The notes under the pieces are model-generated. The model made no database searches and had not been told where the DNA came from. It worked only from the letters and a program-made list of their open reading frames with translations. From Sinorhizobium mexicanum (GTDB taxonomy: Bacteria > Pseudomonadota > Alphaproteobacteria > Rhizobiales > Rhizobiaceae), in contig NZ_CP041238.1 of the NCBI RefSeq assembly GCF_013488225.1, positions 1,947,501 to 2,011,500 of the forward strand: 64,000 bases of DNA, written 5' to 3'. The number at the start of each line of letters is the position of its first letter. Position 1 is the first letter of the stretch. This document shows positions 39,038-49,185 of this stretch, one piece after another. The position numbers and the translations under genes were made by a program.

Positions 39038-39703
39038 CTATTGTGTGGGGCCGCTGGCTTTCATTTGCGCGATCTCCCGCAACGCATTCGTCAGCACATC
39101 GACCGACTGGGCGCCCATCACCGCATATTGCTGGTCGATGATGAAGCAGGGGACGCCACTGACGCCCATCTCGCGGGCGATGTCGATCTCTTGTTTCACT
39201 GCATCCTTATCCGCGTCGGAGGTCAAAAGGGCGGCGATGACGGGGCCGTCGAGGCCTGCCCGCTCGGCAATCTCCTGAAGCACTGCGTGGTCCCCCACAT
39301 TTCGGCCTTCTTCAAAATTGGCCTTGAACAGCAGGCGCACGACCTCCGCCTGGGCTTCCTCGCCATTGGTTGCTGCCCAGCGAATCAGTCGATGGGCGTC
39401 GAGCGTGTTGGGGCTGATCTTCACGGCCTCGAAGTTGAAATCGATGCCATCTTCCCGACCGAGTCCTTCGAGCGTTTTGTGGGCTTTGTCGACCGCGTCC
39501 TGGCCGCCGAGTTTTGCTGCAAGGTGCCGTTTATGATCGACGCCTTCTGCCGGCAGGTCCGGGTTGAGCTGGTAGGGGCGCCATTGGACCGTGACATGGA
39601 CGTCTCCTGCGACATTGGCAACCGCCTGGTCGAGGCGACTCTTTCCGAGGTAACACCACGGACAGACAACGTCCGAGACGATATCGATTTTGACGGTTTC
39701 CAT
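39038..39703 (-). CDS. FrnE-like DsbA-family oxidoreductase
   Basis: A 221-aa product with no signal peptide, so cytoplasmic. The thioredoxin-like active site is C14-P-W-C17 (SDVVCPWCYLG), followed by an inserted helical domain and the cis-proline region GVSGVPCFII. Family members of this length are named for FrnE and may have disulfide isomerase or polyketide-related roles. The YejA-like gene follows in the same direction after 82 bases. Confidence 0.88.
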   Translation of the reverse strand: METVKIDIVSDVVCPWCYLGKSRLDQAVANVAGDVHVTVQWRPYQLNPDLPAEGVDHKRHLAAKLGGQDAVDKAHKTLEGLGREDGIDFNFEAVKISPNTLDAHRLIRWAATNGEEAQAEVVRLLFKANFEEGRNVGDHAVLQEIAERAGLDGPVIAALLTSDADKDAVKQEIDIAREMGVSGVPCFIIDQQYAVMGAQSVDVLTNALREIAQMKASGPTQ

Positions 39704-39785
39704 CGCTCCAGCCTTTCTTGCTTAGTAAATCTTCGACATAGGCCGATAGGCGAGGCTTTCAATGCGTTAGCAAAAGGGAGCCTGA

Positions 39786-41606
39786 TTACTGTGCGCGCTC
39801 GTCCCACCAGGTCGGTAGCTGGTAACCGTAGAGCGGAACCGTGGCCGGGCGCCCGATATGCTTCCATCGGGCGACCCATTGGGCGTCGAGATGGTAGAGC
39901 GGCACCACATAGGCGTTGGACACCAGCAGCCGGTCATGCGAGCGGACTGCGGCTGTGAAGTCCTCGGTCGTCCGCGCTTGCAACATATTGTTGATCAGCT
40001 TGTCCACATCCTTGTCGGCAACGCCGGCGAAGTTGGAGCTGCCTTGCCGGTCGCGCGACACCGATCCCCAGTACGATATCTGCTCGGTCCCTGGAGACAG
40101 CGAAGAGGGATAGGATTTTATGATCACGTCGTAGTCGAAGGATTGGCTGCGCTGCTGGTATTGGGAATCGTCGACCGTGCGCACGGTCGCGACGATTCCA
40201 AGCGGAGCGAGGAACCGCTGGTAGGCCAGCGCGATCTTTTCCTGCCCCGCGTTCTGGCTCATGATTTCGAAGGCAAGCGGCGTGCCCTTGCCGTCGACCA
40301 TCTTGCCGTCCTTGATGGCGTAGCCGGCTTCACGAAGCAGCGTCACCGCCTCCCGCAGCACGTTGCGATCACGGCCGGACCCATCGGTGACCGGCAGCCG
40401 GTAGGTCCCATCGAGAATGGTTGGATTGATCCTCTCTCTGACCTCGCCCATGAGGCCAAGCTCACGGTCGTCTGCGGCGGCACCGAGGAAGGAAAGGGAC
40501 GAGTTCTGCCAGTAGCTCTGGGTTCGCGTGTAGGCACTGTCGAAAAGGTTCTTGTTCACCCATTCGAAGTCGAAAACGAGAGCCAGACCCTGGCGCAGCT
40601 TTATGTTGTCGAACATCGGCCTGCGCGTGTTGAAGACGAAACCGAGCATGCCGGAGGGGGTCCTCGGCGTGAAACTGTCCTTGATCACGTCGCCCGAGCG
40701 CACCGCCGGAAAATCATAGCCACGTGCCCATTTGGTTGCGCTACCTTCCGGGTAGACATCAACCTCGCCCTTCTTGAAGGCCTCAAAAAGCGAGTTCTCC
40801 TGGAGGAAATACTCGACGGAGATCTCGTCGTAATTATCGAAGCCGATCTTGGAGGGCAGGTCCTTGCCCCAGTAGTCGGGATTCCGGCGGTAGACGATGC
40901 GTTCGCCTGTCTTTACCTCGGCAACACGATATGGGCCAGAGCCGAGCGGCGGCTCGAGCGTGGTCTTGTCGAATGTTTCGACGTTGATCGCATGTTTCGG
41001 CAATACTGGTGAAAGCGCGAGCAGCAGCGGGAATTCGCGGTCGACATCCTCGTTGAAGGTAAAGCGGACGCTGCGGTCGCCGACCTTCTCCATCTTCGAG
41101 ACCTTGGAGAGGCGGTTGCTGAAGGGCGCGCGCCCCTTGTCGCGCATCAACTCGAAAGTGAAAATGACGTCTTCGGCAGTCACGGGCTGGCCGTCGGCCC
41201 AGCGCGCCTTGGGGTTCAGGTTGAATTGGATGAAGGTGCGATCGTCGTCCCATTCGACAGTTTCGGCAAGCAGTCCGTACATTGTGAACGGCTCGTCCTG
41301 GGAGCGCTGCATCAGCGATTCATAGACGAGGTTGCCGAAGGCCGGATCCCACATCCCTCGGGCGGTTGTCCGCATGCTCTTCAGGATGAAGGGGTTGAGG
41401 CTGTCGAACGTGCCGACGACGCCGTACGCAATCTTTCCACCCTTCTTCACGTTAGGGTTGACGTAAGGGAAGTTCTTGAAATCGGCGGGCAGGGCAGGCT
41501 CGCCGTGCATGGAAATGGCATGCACCGGCGCGGCCAGGGCTTCGTTGCCGAATGTGCTGGCGGCCACAAGCATGGCAAGACCGGAAAGAACTGCGCGCAA
41601 CTTCAC
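39786..41606 (-). CDS. YejA-like extracellular solute-binding protein, family 5
   Basis: A 606-aa periplasmic binding protein with a signal peptide (residues 1-25, ending ALA). SBP_bac_5 signs are YVNPNVKKGGKIAYGVVGTFDSLNPF at the mature N-terminus, KARWADGQPVTAEDVIFTFE and LSPGTEQISYWGS near the end. The closest known type is YejA, which feeds peptides to the YejBEF permease (microcin C uptake; a homologous system influences peptide sensitivity in Sinorhizobium). No permease or ATPase gene is adjacent, so it is an orphan or serves a distant transporter. Confidence 0.88.
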   Translation of the reverse strand: MKLRAVLSGLAMLVAASTFGNEALAAPVHAISMHGEPALPADFKNFPYVNPNVKKGGKIAYGVVGTFDSLNPFILKSMRTTARGMWDPAFGNLVYESLMQRSQDEPFTMYGLLAETVEWDDDRTFIQFNLNPKARWADGQPVTAEDVIFTFELMRDKGRAPFSNRLSKVSKMEKVGDRSVRFTFNEDVDREFPLLLALSPVLPKHAINVETFDKTTLEPPLGSGPYRVAEVKTGERIVYRRNPDYWGKDLPSKIGFDNYDEISVEYFLQENSLFEAFKKGEVDVYPEGSATKWARGYDFPAVRSGDVIKDSFTPRTPSGMLGFVFNTRRPMFDNIKLRQGLALVFDFEWVNKNLFDSAYTRTQSYWQNSSLSFLGAAADDRELGLMGEVRERINPTILDGTYRLPVTDGSGRDRNVLREAVTLLREAGYAIKDGKMVDGKGTPLAFEIMSQNAGQEKIALAYQRFLAPLGIVATVRTVDDSQYQQRSQSFDYDVIIKSYPSSLSPGTEQISYWGSVSRDRQGSSNFAGVADKDVDKLINNMLQARTTEDFTAAVRSHDRLLVSNAYVVPLYHLDAQWVARWKHIGRPATVPLYGYQLPTWWDERAQ

Positions 41607-41620
41607 CTCCCGAGGGATTT

Positions 41621-41815
41621 CTACAGGCCGATTCCCGCCACGTTACCAATGCGGGCACACATTTCCAACCTTCGCGGAGTCTGACCAGGGAAAAGTGTGG
41701 GACGGTTTTCGACGGCGTCCATCAGCGCGCTCGGCATGCGTCGCCTGTTGGCGCAGCCGTGCAGCCTGATCGCGCCGTCGCCCGCCCTGAAGAATTTTTT
41801 CAGGCCATTAGCCAT
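41621..41815 (-). CDS. possible small protein, 64 aa
   Basis: A frame between the binding protein and the 116-aa gene, with AAAAAAGAG before its ATG. It begins MANGLKKFFRAGDGAIRLHG. No family recognised and basic composition. It may be noise. Confidence 0.25.
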   Translation of the reverse strand: MANGLKKFFRAGDGAIRLHGCANRRRMPSALMDAVENRPTLFPGQTPRRLEMCARIGNVAGIGL

Positions 41816-41831
41816 CTCTTTTTTCCTGCGA

Positions 41832-42182
41832 CTACAGGGCGTGGATGTTGTCGACTTCTATATCAAGCGTGCCATTGTCGATGACAACGTTGCATTCGAG
41901 CGATAGATCGGATCGCCCTTCTTCCTGCGTCCAGAGGTCGAACCTAATGGACCAAATTCGCCCGTCGGAATTTGCTGCAGCGATGGCATCAATGTCCAAG
42001 AATGCTTCATCAGGAGGCATGACCAGCGTCCGGCCGTACTCCTCGACAGCTTGTCGCATCAGCTCAGCAGATAGTTGAACACCTCTTGAGCGAGCCTCAA
42101 CAGCAACGAAATCTCGAGCGACAAGCCAGGCAACTACTTGCCTGAGAAGCGCAACGACTCGACGGTCCGATGTGCTCATCAT
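41832..42182 (-). CDS. conserved hypothetical protein, 116 aa
   Basis: A soluble acidic protein. It begins with a helical part (RRVVALLRQVVAWLVARDF) and ends with predicted strands (GRIWSIRFDLWTQEEGRSDL, LDIEVDNIHAL). The second half resembles DUF7668-like domains as I recall them, which is uncertain. GGGGGA lies before two adjacent ATGs (42182, 42179). No function can be assigned; the binding-protein gene is downstream on the same strand. Confidence 0.6.
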   Translation of the reverse strand: MMSTSDRRVVALLRQVVAWLVARDFVAVEARSRGVQLSAELMRQAVEEYGRTLVMPPDEAFLDIDAIAAANSDGRIWSIRFDLWTQEEGRSDLSLECNVVIDNGTLDIEVDNIHAL

Positions 42183-42471
42183 CTTGTCCCCCGATATGCG
42201 CGTTCAGGAATCTCCCTTGGATATCAGGAATCGGCGACCGCGATTCTTGATCAGGTCAATCCTGATAGACCCTGAAGCCTGGGTATTTCCAGCTTCGGCG
42301 GCTGCAAAAATGCAACGAAACACTGGATAAACGCCACGAGCCAATGTAACAGGTGTTTCCGGAAACGGGGCCATTCAAATGCCTCATTTGGCCAACAGGA
42401 CAACGGCGGCTGACGATATTCACCATCGGAACAGTTTGTTCCGGAACCGGATTTCAGGAGACGGAATCACA

Positions 42472-43095
42472 ATGATCTTCAAGTCGAACTTCACCAATCG
42501 CGCGGCGATGGCAGCGCTGGCGCTCTCTGTTGCAGCCGCCGGCGCGCCAGGCGCTGCTTTCGCGCAGGCAGGCAAGCCGCCGCAGGGTTGGTTCAAGGTT
42601 TGCACCAAGCAGGAAGACAACGACGTCTGCATCGTTCAGAACCTGCTCACCGCCAATAATGGTCAGCTCATCACGGCGGTCGGCCTCATCACCGTCTCCG
42701 GCAAGATCAACCGCAAGGTCCTGCAGGTTTCCGTACCTTCTGCTCGCATGATTCCGCCGGGCGTTCAGATGCAGATCGATGGTGCCAAGGGCGTCAAGCT
42801 CGACTATGCGATCTGCATGCCCGACAAGTGTGTTGCCGAAGCACCGCTTTCCGATGCGCTGATCGCCAACCTGAAGAAGGGCAATGAAGTCGTCTTTACT
42901 TCGGTCAACTTCCAGCGCGCCCCGAACCCGATCAAGATGACCCTGGAAGGTTTCACCGGCGTCTTTGACGGTGAGCCGATCGAGCAGTCGCAGTTGGAGG
43001 AGCGCCAGCGCCTGTTGCAGGAAGAAATGCAGAAGAAGGCGGAAGACGCCCGCAAGAAGCTGGAAGAGGCTCAGAAGGCCGCCAAGCAGCAATAA
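42472..43095 (+). CDS. ialB: invasion-associated locus B (IalB) family protein
   Basis: A 207-aa secreted protein. The signal peptide (residues 1-29) ends AAFAQ. The IalB domain follows (GWFKVCTKQEDNDVCIVQN; MIPPGVQMQIDGAKG; YAICMPDKCVAEAP) with four cysteines in two pairs. A charged coiled-coil tail closes it (EERQRLLQEEMQKKAEDARKK). In Bartonella the founding protein is linked to red-cell invasion; in rhizobia the role is unknown. The start at 42472 has CAGGAG upstream. It has its own terminator. Confidence 0.9.
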   Translation: MIFKSNFTNRAAMAALALSVAAAGAPGAAFAQAGKPPQGWFKVCTKQEDNDVCIVQNLLTANNGQLITAVGLITVSGKINRKVLQVSVPSARMIPPGVQMQIDGAKGVKLDYAICMPDKCVAEAPLSDALIANLKKGNEVVFTSVNFQRAPNPIKMTLEGFTGVFDGEPIEQSQLEERQRLLQEEMQKKAEDARKKLEEAQKAAKQQ

Positions 43096-43114
43096 TCGCG
43101 GTCATTCCTGGATC

Positions 43115-43147
43115 AAAAAACGCCCGGTATTTGCCGGGCGTTTTTTT
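43115..43147 (+). terminator. intrinsic terminator after ialB
   Basis: CGCCCGG, six-base loop, CCGGGCG, then seven T; an A-run on the other side makes it usable in both directions. Confidence 0.9.
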
Positions 43148-43299
43148 GTCGGAGACCCATCGTCCGATTCCTTGGGTGGGCGAAGCTTGCGCCGGCATCA
43201 TGGACTGCTCCTGCCTCTGTTGGTCGCGCAACAAGACGCTCCGGCACCGGAGTGCCGGAGCGTCTCAGTGGGCGATCAGGCAGGGCCCCCGATCCCTTA

Positions 43300-43629
43300 T
43301 CAGTGCTGATAGGTCGCCTTCGGCTTGTAATGTCCGACGGTTTCCTTCTTGAACAAGGCGCTCACCTGTGGGTGGCGGATCGGTCTATCACTTTCGTCGG
43401 AAACGAGGTTCTGTTCGGAAACATACGCGACGTATTCGGTGTCGTCATTCTCGGCGAAGAGATGATAGAAGGGCTGGTCCTTGCTCGGCCGAATTTCCGG
43501 CGGGATGGCATTCCACCATTCCTCCGTGTTGGCATATTCCGGATCGACGTCGAAGATGACGCCGCGGAACGGGAAGACCCGGTGGCGAACCACCTGTCCG
43601 ATCTCAAATTTCGCGTTTCTTTGTTTCAT
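43300..43629 (-). CDS. hspQ: heat shock protein HspQ
   Basis: The start at 43629 gives 109 aa, matching the family. It contains KFEIGQVVRHRVFPFRGVIF, EWWNAIP and QPFYHLFAENDDTEYVAYVSEQ. In enterobacteria HspQ adjusts specificity of the Lon protease and destabilises mutant DnaA; the rhizobial role is inferred. The frame from 43698 adds 23 residues without homology. It lies upstream of the glnA terminator, on the same strand as glnA. Confidence 0.93.
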   Translation of the reverse strand: MKQRNAKFEIGQVVRHRVFPFRGVIFDVDPEYANTEEWWNAIPPEIRPSKDQPFYHLFAENDDTEYVAYVSEQNLVSDESDRPIRHPQVSALFKKETVGHYKPKATYQH

Positions 43630-43722
43630 GACGCAACACATCCTTTCAGACAATAATCTGGGTTGCCGCGTGCCGAACATCAATAGGTCTGCGGTCAACC
43701 ATTCTTGAGGGCATTGCTCATG

Positions 43723-43757
43723 AAAAAGGCGGGCTTCGAATGAGGCCCGCCCTTTTT
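43723..43757 (-). terminator. intrinsic terminator after glnA
   Basis: On both strands GGCGGGC / GCCCGCC with a 10-base loop, flanked by A5 and T5. It lies 44 bases past the glnA stop, in the reverse direction. Confidence 0.85.
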
Positions 43758-43800
43758 CATCGTCGTAAGCGGACCGGACGTGCCGACCGGTCCATTTTCT

Positions 43801-45210
43801 TTAGACCGAATAGTACATGTCGTATTCGACCGGATGCGGCGTCATTTCGAAGCGCATGACTTCCTGCATCTTCAATTCGATGAACGAGTCGATCTGGTCG
43901 TCGTCGAAGACGCCGCCGGCCGTCAGGAACTTGCGATCCTTGTCGAGGCTTTCAAGTGCTTCGCGCAGGCTGCCGCAAACGGTCGGGATTTTCTTCAGTT
44001 CCTTCGGAGGCAGGTCGTAGAGGTCCTTGTCCATCGCCTTGCCCGGATGAAGCTTGTTCTTGATGCCGTCGAGGCCGGCCATCAGCATGGCCGCGAATGC
44101 AAGATACGGGTTCGCGCTCGGGTCGGGGAAGCGGACTTCGACGCGCTTTGCCTTCGGGTTGGTGCCGAACGGAATGCGGCAGGAAGCCGAGCGGTTGCGG
44201 GCCGAATAGGCGAGCAGAACCGGTGCTTCATAGCCCGGGACGAGACGCTTGTAGGAGTTCGTCGAGGGGTTGGTGAAGGCGTTGAGGGCCTTGGCGTGCT
44301 TGATGATGCCGCCGATGAAATAGAGGCAGGTTTCCGAAAGTCCGGCGTACTCGTCGCCGGCGAAGGTCGGCTTGCCGTCCTTCCAGATCGAGAGGTGGAC
44401 GTGCATGCCGGAACCGTTGTCGCCGAAGACCGGCTTCGGCATGAAGGTCGCGGTCTTGCCGTAGGCATTGGCAACCTGGTGCACGACGTATTTGTAGATC
44501 TGCATTTTGTCGGCGTTGCGAACAAGCGCATCGAACTTGACGCCAAGCTCGTGCTGGGCAGCGGCCACTTCGTGGTGATGCTTTTCAACCGTGACGCCCA
44601 TTTCGGTAAGCACGGTCAGCATTTCGGAGCGCATGTCCTGGCAGCTGTCGATCGGCGGTACCGGGAAGTAACCGCCCTTGATGCGCGGACGGTGGCCGAG
44701 GTTACCGGTTTCGTAATCGGTATCGTCGTTGGACGGCAGTTCGGAAGAATCAAGCTTGAAGCCAGTATTGTACGGGTCGGCCTTGTACTTCACGTCGTCG
44801 AACACAAAGAACTCCGCTTCCGGACCAACGAAGACCGTGTCGCCGATGCCGGAGGCCTTGAGATAGGCTTCCGCCTTCTTCGCCGTGCCGCGCGGGTCGC
44901 GATTGTAAGCCTCGCCCGAAACCGGATCGAGAATGTCGCAGAGGATGACCATGGTCGACTGGGCGAAGAACGGGTCCATGTGAGCCGTTTCCGGATCAGG
45001 CATCAGCACCATGTCGGACTCGTTGATGGCCTTCCAGCCGGAAATCGAGGAGCCGTCGAACATCACGCCATCGGCGAACATGTCTTCATCGACGCAGACG
45101 ATATCCATCGTCACGTGCTGCAGCTTGCCCTTCGGGTCTGTGAAGCGCAGGTCGACGAACTTGACGTCGTTGTCCTTGATTTGCTTCAGAACTTCACTCG
45201 CAGTCGTCAT
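43801..45210 (-). CDS. glnA: glutamine synthetase type I
   Basis: Makes glutamine from glutamate, ammonia and ATP; forms a dodecamer. The 469 aa is full length. Metal and substrate residues lie in [13 protein letters not shown] (130-140), [12 protein letters not shown] (263-274) and [17 protein letters not shown] (314-330). The adenylylation tyrosine is Tyr398 in [10 protein letters not shown], so activity is set by GlnE. It lies 87 bases after glnB and is expected to be co-transcribed from the sigma-54 promoter. A 479-aa forward frame is its shadow. Confidence 0.98.
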   Translation of the reverse strand: MTTASEVLKQIKDNDVKFVDLRFTDPKGKLQHVTMDIVCVDEDMFADGVMFDGSSISGWKAINESDMVLMPDPETAHMDPFFAQSTMVILCDILDPVSGEAYNRDPRGTAKKAEAYLKASGIGDTVFVGPEAEFFVFDDVKYKADPYNTGFKLDSSELPSNDDTDYETGNLGHRPRIKGGYFPVPPIDSCQDMRSEMLTVLTEMGVTVEKHHHEVAAAQHELGVKFDALVRNADKMQIYKYVVHQVANAYGKTATFMPKPVFGDNGSGMHVHLSIWKDGKPTFAGDEYAGLSETCLYFIGGIIKHAKALNAFTNPSTNSYKRLVPGYEAPVLLAYSARNRSASCRIPFGTNPKAKRVEVRFPDPSANPYLAFAAMLMAGLDGIKNKLHPGKAMDKDLYDLPPKELKKIPTVCGSLREALESLDKDRKFLTAGGVFDDDQIDSFIELKMQEVMRFEMTPHPVEYDMYYSV

Positions 45211-45297
45211 TTTTTGTAAGTCCCTGTTTTGAGATGACGAGGTTTGAAAAAATCGGGGCCGGACGGCCCCTCGGGATTTGAAGGCGTGATTAGGTGA

Positions 45298-45756
<459 letters not shown>

Positions 45757-45768
45757 TCATCGGCCTAC

Positions 45769-45874
45769 CGCATGTCTCCTAAAATCGACCTCGATTTAAG
45801 GACAAAGACATGCAGCAATTCAAGGTGGCTACAGCGCCCCTTGCGCGCCCGATAAGGCGCGCGGCGCTGTAGGC
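45769..45874 (+). repeat. RIME1-like palindromic repeat, copy C (complete)
   Basis: The best-preserved copy: palindrome one CATGTCTCC...AAATCGA...TCGATTTAAGGA...GACATG, palindrome two CTACAGCGCC...GCGCG...CGCGC...GGCGCTGTAG. It lies between the glnB promoter and the NtrC-type site. Confidence 0.65.
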
Positions 45875-45979
45875 GAGATTGCGCTGCGCCCCCCGGGCCA
45901 TTCTGCCTATTTTTTATGAAATTTGATCATTCGATGTTGGCGACATTGCTGCGACGGGCTCCAAAAGCACGTTATTTGA

Positions 45980-45994
45980 GCACTATTACTGTGC
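45980..45994. promoter_or_regulatory. candidate NtrC binding site
   Basis: GCAC-TATTACT-GTGC, the GCAC-N7-GTGC form of NtrC sites. It is about 270 bases upstream of the glnB -24/-12 element and about 80 bases before the nnr ATG. A weaker overlapping half site (GCACGTTATTTGAGC) lies just before it. Confidence 0.5.
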
Positions 45995-46074
45995 AAATGC
46001 ATAAAAAATGCTCATCATGTGTGGTGGCATGCGCCTTCTTGCCTTGATGCGCTCGGCGCGGTTAGATCTGGTTC

Positions 46075-47550
46075 ATGCTTGATGCGCTCCGAGACGTTCT
46101 GGTGACACCGGCCGAAATGACGGCGATCGATAATGCGGCCGCCGCTTCGGGCGTCGATAGTTTTGCGCTGATGCGTTCAGCCGGAATGGCGGTGTCGGCA
46201 GCCGCCTTGCGGCTCTTTCCGCAAGCGCTTCGTTTCGTTGTGCTTTGCGGGCCGGGCAACAACGGCGGCGATGGCTATGTCGCAGCTTCGGCACTTGCGG
46301 ACGGAGGTGCCGACGTGGCCGTGTTCGCGCTCGGGAATCCGGGGACGGTAAAAGGCGATGCGGCACGAGCGCTAGGCGCATGTCCACTGGCAGTGCTGCC
46401 GCTTGCCGCCTACGAACCTAATCTTGGCGACGTCGTCATCGATGCCTTGTTCGGGGCGGGGCTTACCCGCGACCTGCCGGAACAGGCGCAAGCAACCATT
46501 GCGCGGGTGAGCGAGCGCCGGATACCGGTAATCGCCGTTGATCTGCCCTCGGGTGTCGACGGGCGCACGGGAGAGATCCGCGGCGCGAGCTTCACGGCTG
46601 CGCACACCGTCACATTCATGGCACGCAAACCTGGTCACCTGCTGATGCCCGGGCGCGTGCGTTGCGGCACGCTGGAGGTGTTCGACATCGGCATCCCGGC
46701 TCGGCTGGTCAGCGAGAGAACCGGTGAGTTGCGGCTCAACACACCAGCGGCATGGGGGTTGCACGCAAGTGCTCTTGATCCGGCCACGCACAAGTACCGA
46801 CGGGGCCACCTGAGTGTGCTTTCGGGCGGATCACTCTCGACTGGTGCGGCGCGCCTGTCGGCAACCGCCGGCCTTGCGGCAGGTGCCGGTCTGGTGACGC
46901 TGGCGTCACCGGCAGAAGCGCTTGCGGTCAATGCGTCCCACCTTACGGCGGTTATGCTCAGGGAAATTCAGGGCACGGAAGAGCTTGCGGCTTGGCTCAA
47001 GGACAAGCGGGTGAACGCGTTCGTGCTGGGGCCGGGCTTCGGCGTCGGCAAGCAGGCGAGGGACTTCGCCCTGATGCTGTGCGATCGGGCGCTGGTCCTC
47101 GACGCCGATGGAATGACGTCTTTCGAGAAAGACCGGACAGACCTCTTCGAACGAGCGGCCCGCGGCGAGGGGCGGTTGGTAATGACCCCGCATGAGGGCG
47201 AGTTCGCGCGACTTTTCCCCGAGATCGCCGCGGACGCCGCGCTATCCAAGATCGAAAAGGCGCAAGCTGCCGCGAGGCTGAGCCACGCGGTCATCGTTTA
47301 CAAGGGACCCGACACGGTCGTCGCCGCTCCGTCGGGCCGCGCCGTCGTCAACGCCAATGCTCCGCCATCGCTTGCGACGGCGGGATCGGGCGATGTTCTT
47401 GCCGGCATTGTCGGCGCCCACCTGGCGCAGGGCATGCCGGCCTTCGAGGCCGCCGCCGCGGCGGTCTGGCGTCACGGGGAAGCCGGGACGCGCGCAGGTC
47501 GCGGCATGACGGCGGAGACGCTCATCGAGTGCATCCCGCCGCTTCCATGA
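46075..47550 (+). CDS. nnr: bifunctional NAD(P)H-hydrate epimerase / ADP-dependent dehydratase
   Basis: Repairs hydrated NADH and NADPH. The 491 aa joins an epimerase (YjeF-N: MRSAGMAVSAAALRLFP, LCGPGNNGGDGYVAAS, DLPSGVDG) to a ribokinase-like dehydratase (HKYRRGHLSVLSGG, FVLGPGFGVG, MTPHEGEFARLFP, ATAGSGDVLAGIVGA). The frequent position beside glnB in alphaproteobacteria supports the call. Ends 15 bases before gpt on the other strand. Confidence 0.95.
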   Translation: MLDALRDVLVTPAEMTAIDNAAAASGVDSFALMRSAGMAVSAAALRLFPQALRFVVLCGPGNNGGDGYVAASALADGGADVAVFALGNPGTVKGDAARALGACPLAVLPLAAYEPNLGDVVIDALFGAGLTRDLPEQAQATIARVSERRIPVIAVDLPSGVDGRTGEIRGASFTAAHTVTFMARKPGHLLMPGRVRCGTLEVFDIGIPARLVSERTGELRLNTPAAWGLHASALDPATHKYRRGHLSVLSGGSLSTGAARLSATAGLAAGAGLVTLASPAEALAVNASHLTAVMLREIQGTEELAAWLKDKRVNAFVLGPGFGVGKQARDFALMLCDRALVLDADGMTSFEKDRTDLFERAARGEGRLVMTPHEGEFARLFPEIAADAALSKIEKAQAAARLSHAVIVYKGPDTVVAAPSGRAVVNANAPPSLATAGSGDVLAGIVGAHLAQGMPAFEAAAAAVWRHGEAGTRAGRGMTAETLIECIPPLP

Positions 47551-47565
47551 CCGGCACCGTGGAGC

Positions 47566-48063
47566 TCAGCCGCGCGTGCCCTTGGCGATCGGTTCCTGGT
47601 AGGTGAAGCCCATGTCCCAGGGGAAATAGATCCAGGTATCCTGGCTGACTTCCGTCACGAAAGTGTCGACGAGCGGGCGTCCTTTCGGCTTCGCATAGAC
47701 GGCTGCGAAATGGGCTTTCGGCAGCATAGCGCGCACCTCGGCGGCTGTCTTGCCGGTATCCGTCAGGTCATCGACGATCAGCACGCCTTCGCCGCCGTCC
47801 TTGGCGATCTCGGGCGAAATGCCCTTGAGGACCTTCATTTGGCCCTGCGAGTCGTAGTCGTGATAGGAGGCAATGCAGACGGTCTCGATCATGCGGATAT
47901 TGAGTTCACGGCAGATGATTGCAGCCGGAACGAGCCCTCCGCGGGTGATGCAGACCATCGCACGCCATGCCTGTCCGTTGTCGGCCAGCCGCCACGCGAG
48001 CGCGCGGGCATCGCGGTGGAACTGATCCCAGGATACTGGAAAGGCTTTATCTGGAAGAGACAT
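47566..48063 (-). CDS. gpt: xanthine-guanine phosphoribosyltransferase
   Basis: Salvages guanine and xanthine to their nucleotides using PRPP. The 165 aa is typical. The PRPP-binding motif is [15 protein letters not shown], the metal loop TRGGLVPA, and the late WIYFPWDMG is characteristic. Peripheral to the inner membrane in E. coli. Confidence 0.95.
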   Translation of the reverse strand: MSLPDKAFPVSWDQFHRDARALAWRLADNGQAWRAMVCITRGGLVPAAIICRELNIRMIETVCIASYHDYDSQGQMKVLKGISPEIAKDGGEGVLIVDDLTDTGKTAAEVRAMLPKAHFAAVYAKPKGRPLVDTFVTEVSQDTWIYFPWDMGFTYQEPIAKGTRG

Positions 48064-48280
48064 AGGCGGGCTCCGGCTTCAAGTCGAATACAAGCTGCGA
48101 AGCGCCGCGGCGGACCAGGAGGTCGCGCAACGCGCTTCGTCACGATTTGGATATGCAATACTGAAAATGAAGCCTGGAACGCAAGGGGCGGCAAGGCCGG
48201 AACGCAAGGCTTGTCCATCCATCGCTTGGCCCCCCTGCGCTCGTTCGCTTGTCAAGCGCCGGGCCGCGCATGGATGATGG

Positions 48281-49027
48281 TCAGCGGGAACCGGCAATTG
48301 TCTCGATCATTGCTATGACATCGACTTCCGCCGCAGCGAGCACGGCAGCGTCGCGAGCGCGGATGACGATATCTGTCGAGAAGTTCTTGCCGTCGAACTT
48401 GGGATAGGAGCCGATGCTCGTCTCCGGATGTTTCTTCTGGACTTCTGTCAACAGTCCGCCAATTTCGCCTTCGCCATAGGGCGAACGCACGGTGCGTGAA
48501 AGCACCGGTGTCCCCGTCTGCAGGCTGGGCAGCAAGCTGTCGAGCATCGCCTGAAAGACCTGCGGCACGCCGGCCATGACATAGACGTTGGCGATCCTGA
48601 AGCCGGGCGCAGTGGACACGGGATTGGAGATATGAGTAGCACCGACCGGCATGCGGGCCATCCGTCTGCGCGCGTCGGTAAACTCCATGCCACGGCGTTC
48701 ATACATGGCGCCAAGCAATGCCATCGCGTCGGGATCGTGGACGCACTCGACTCCGAATGCCCTGGAGATCGCATCGGCGGTGATGTCATCATGCGTCGGT
48801 CCGATGCCGCCTGATGTGAAGACATGGTCATAACGGCCTCGCAAGGCGTTGACCGCCCCCACAATTGCCTGCTCGTCATCCGCCACGATGCGAACCTCAC
48901 GCAGATCGATGCCGACCATTGTCAGCATCTCCGCCAGATGGCCGATATTCTTGTCCTTCGTTCGGCCGGACAGAAGCTCATCGCCAATGGCAAGCATGGC
49001 TGCGGTGACGATCCTTGCAGTGGTCAT
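48281..49027 (-). CDS. MoCF-biosynthesis-domain protein (CinA N-terminal type)
   Basis: A 248-aa product with only the molybdopterin-binding-like domain of CinA: AMLAIGDELLSGRTKDKN, TSGGIGPTHDDITADAIS, YVMAGVPQVFQAML. The C-terminal nicotinamide mononucleotide deamidase domain of full CinA is absent. The eukaryotic relative is an FAD-related or nucleotide hydrolase, so the real role is uncertain. Upstream of wrbA, on the opposite strand. Confidence 0.85.
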   Translation of the reverse strand: MTTARIVTAAMLAIGDELLSGRTKDKNIGHLAEMLTMVGIDLREVRIVADDEQAIVGAVNALRGRYDHVFTSGGIGPTHDDITADAISRAFGVECVHDPDAMALLGAMYERRGMEFTDARRRMARMPVGATHISNPVSTAPGFRIANVYVMAGVPQVFQAMLDSLLPSLQTGTPVLSRTVRSPYGEGEIGGLLTEVQKKHPETSIGSYPKFDGKNFSTDIVIRARDAAVLAAAEVDVIAMIETIAGSR

Positions 49028-49185
49028 TGGTGCTCCTGAATTGTTGGCGACCGCCCGGTCGATCTCATCGCTGTTGAAGAAAGCTTGACAGTCTGTCGAC
49101 CACCCACGCTCTGGCGACGATATGCCATTTGATAAAACTTGAGTCAGGTGACGATCAAGTGGAATTGCCTAACAGGAGTATCATG

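Noticed and set aside
43780..45219. 479-aa forward open frame
   Set aside because: Antisense to glnA with no domain of its own.
48170..48215. Possible small RNA with repeated GGAACGCAAGG
   Set aside because: Two copies of an 11-mer only; no conserved SRP-type or other RNA motif and no terminator.
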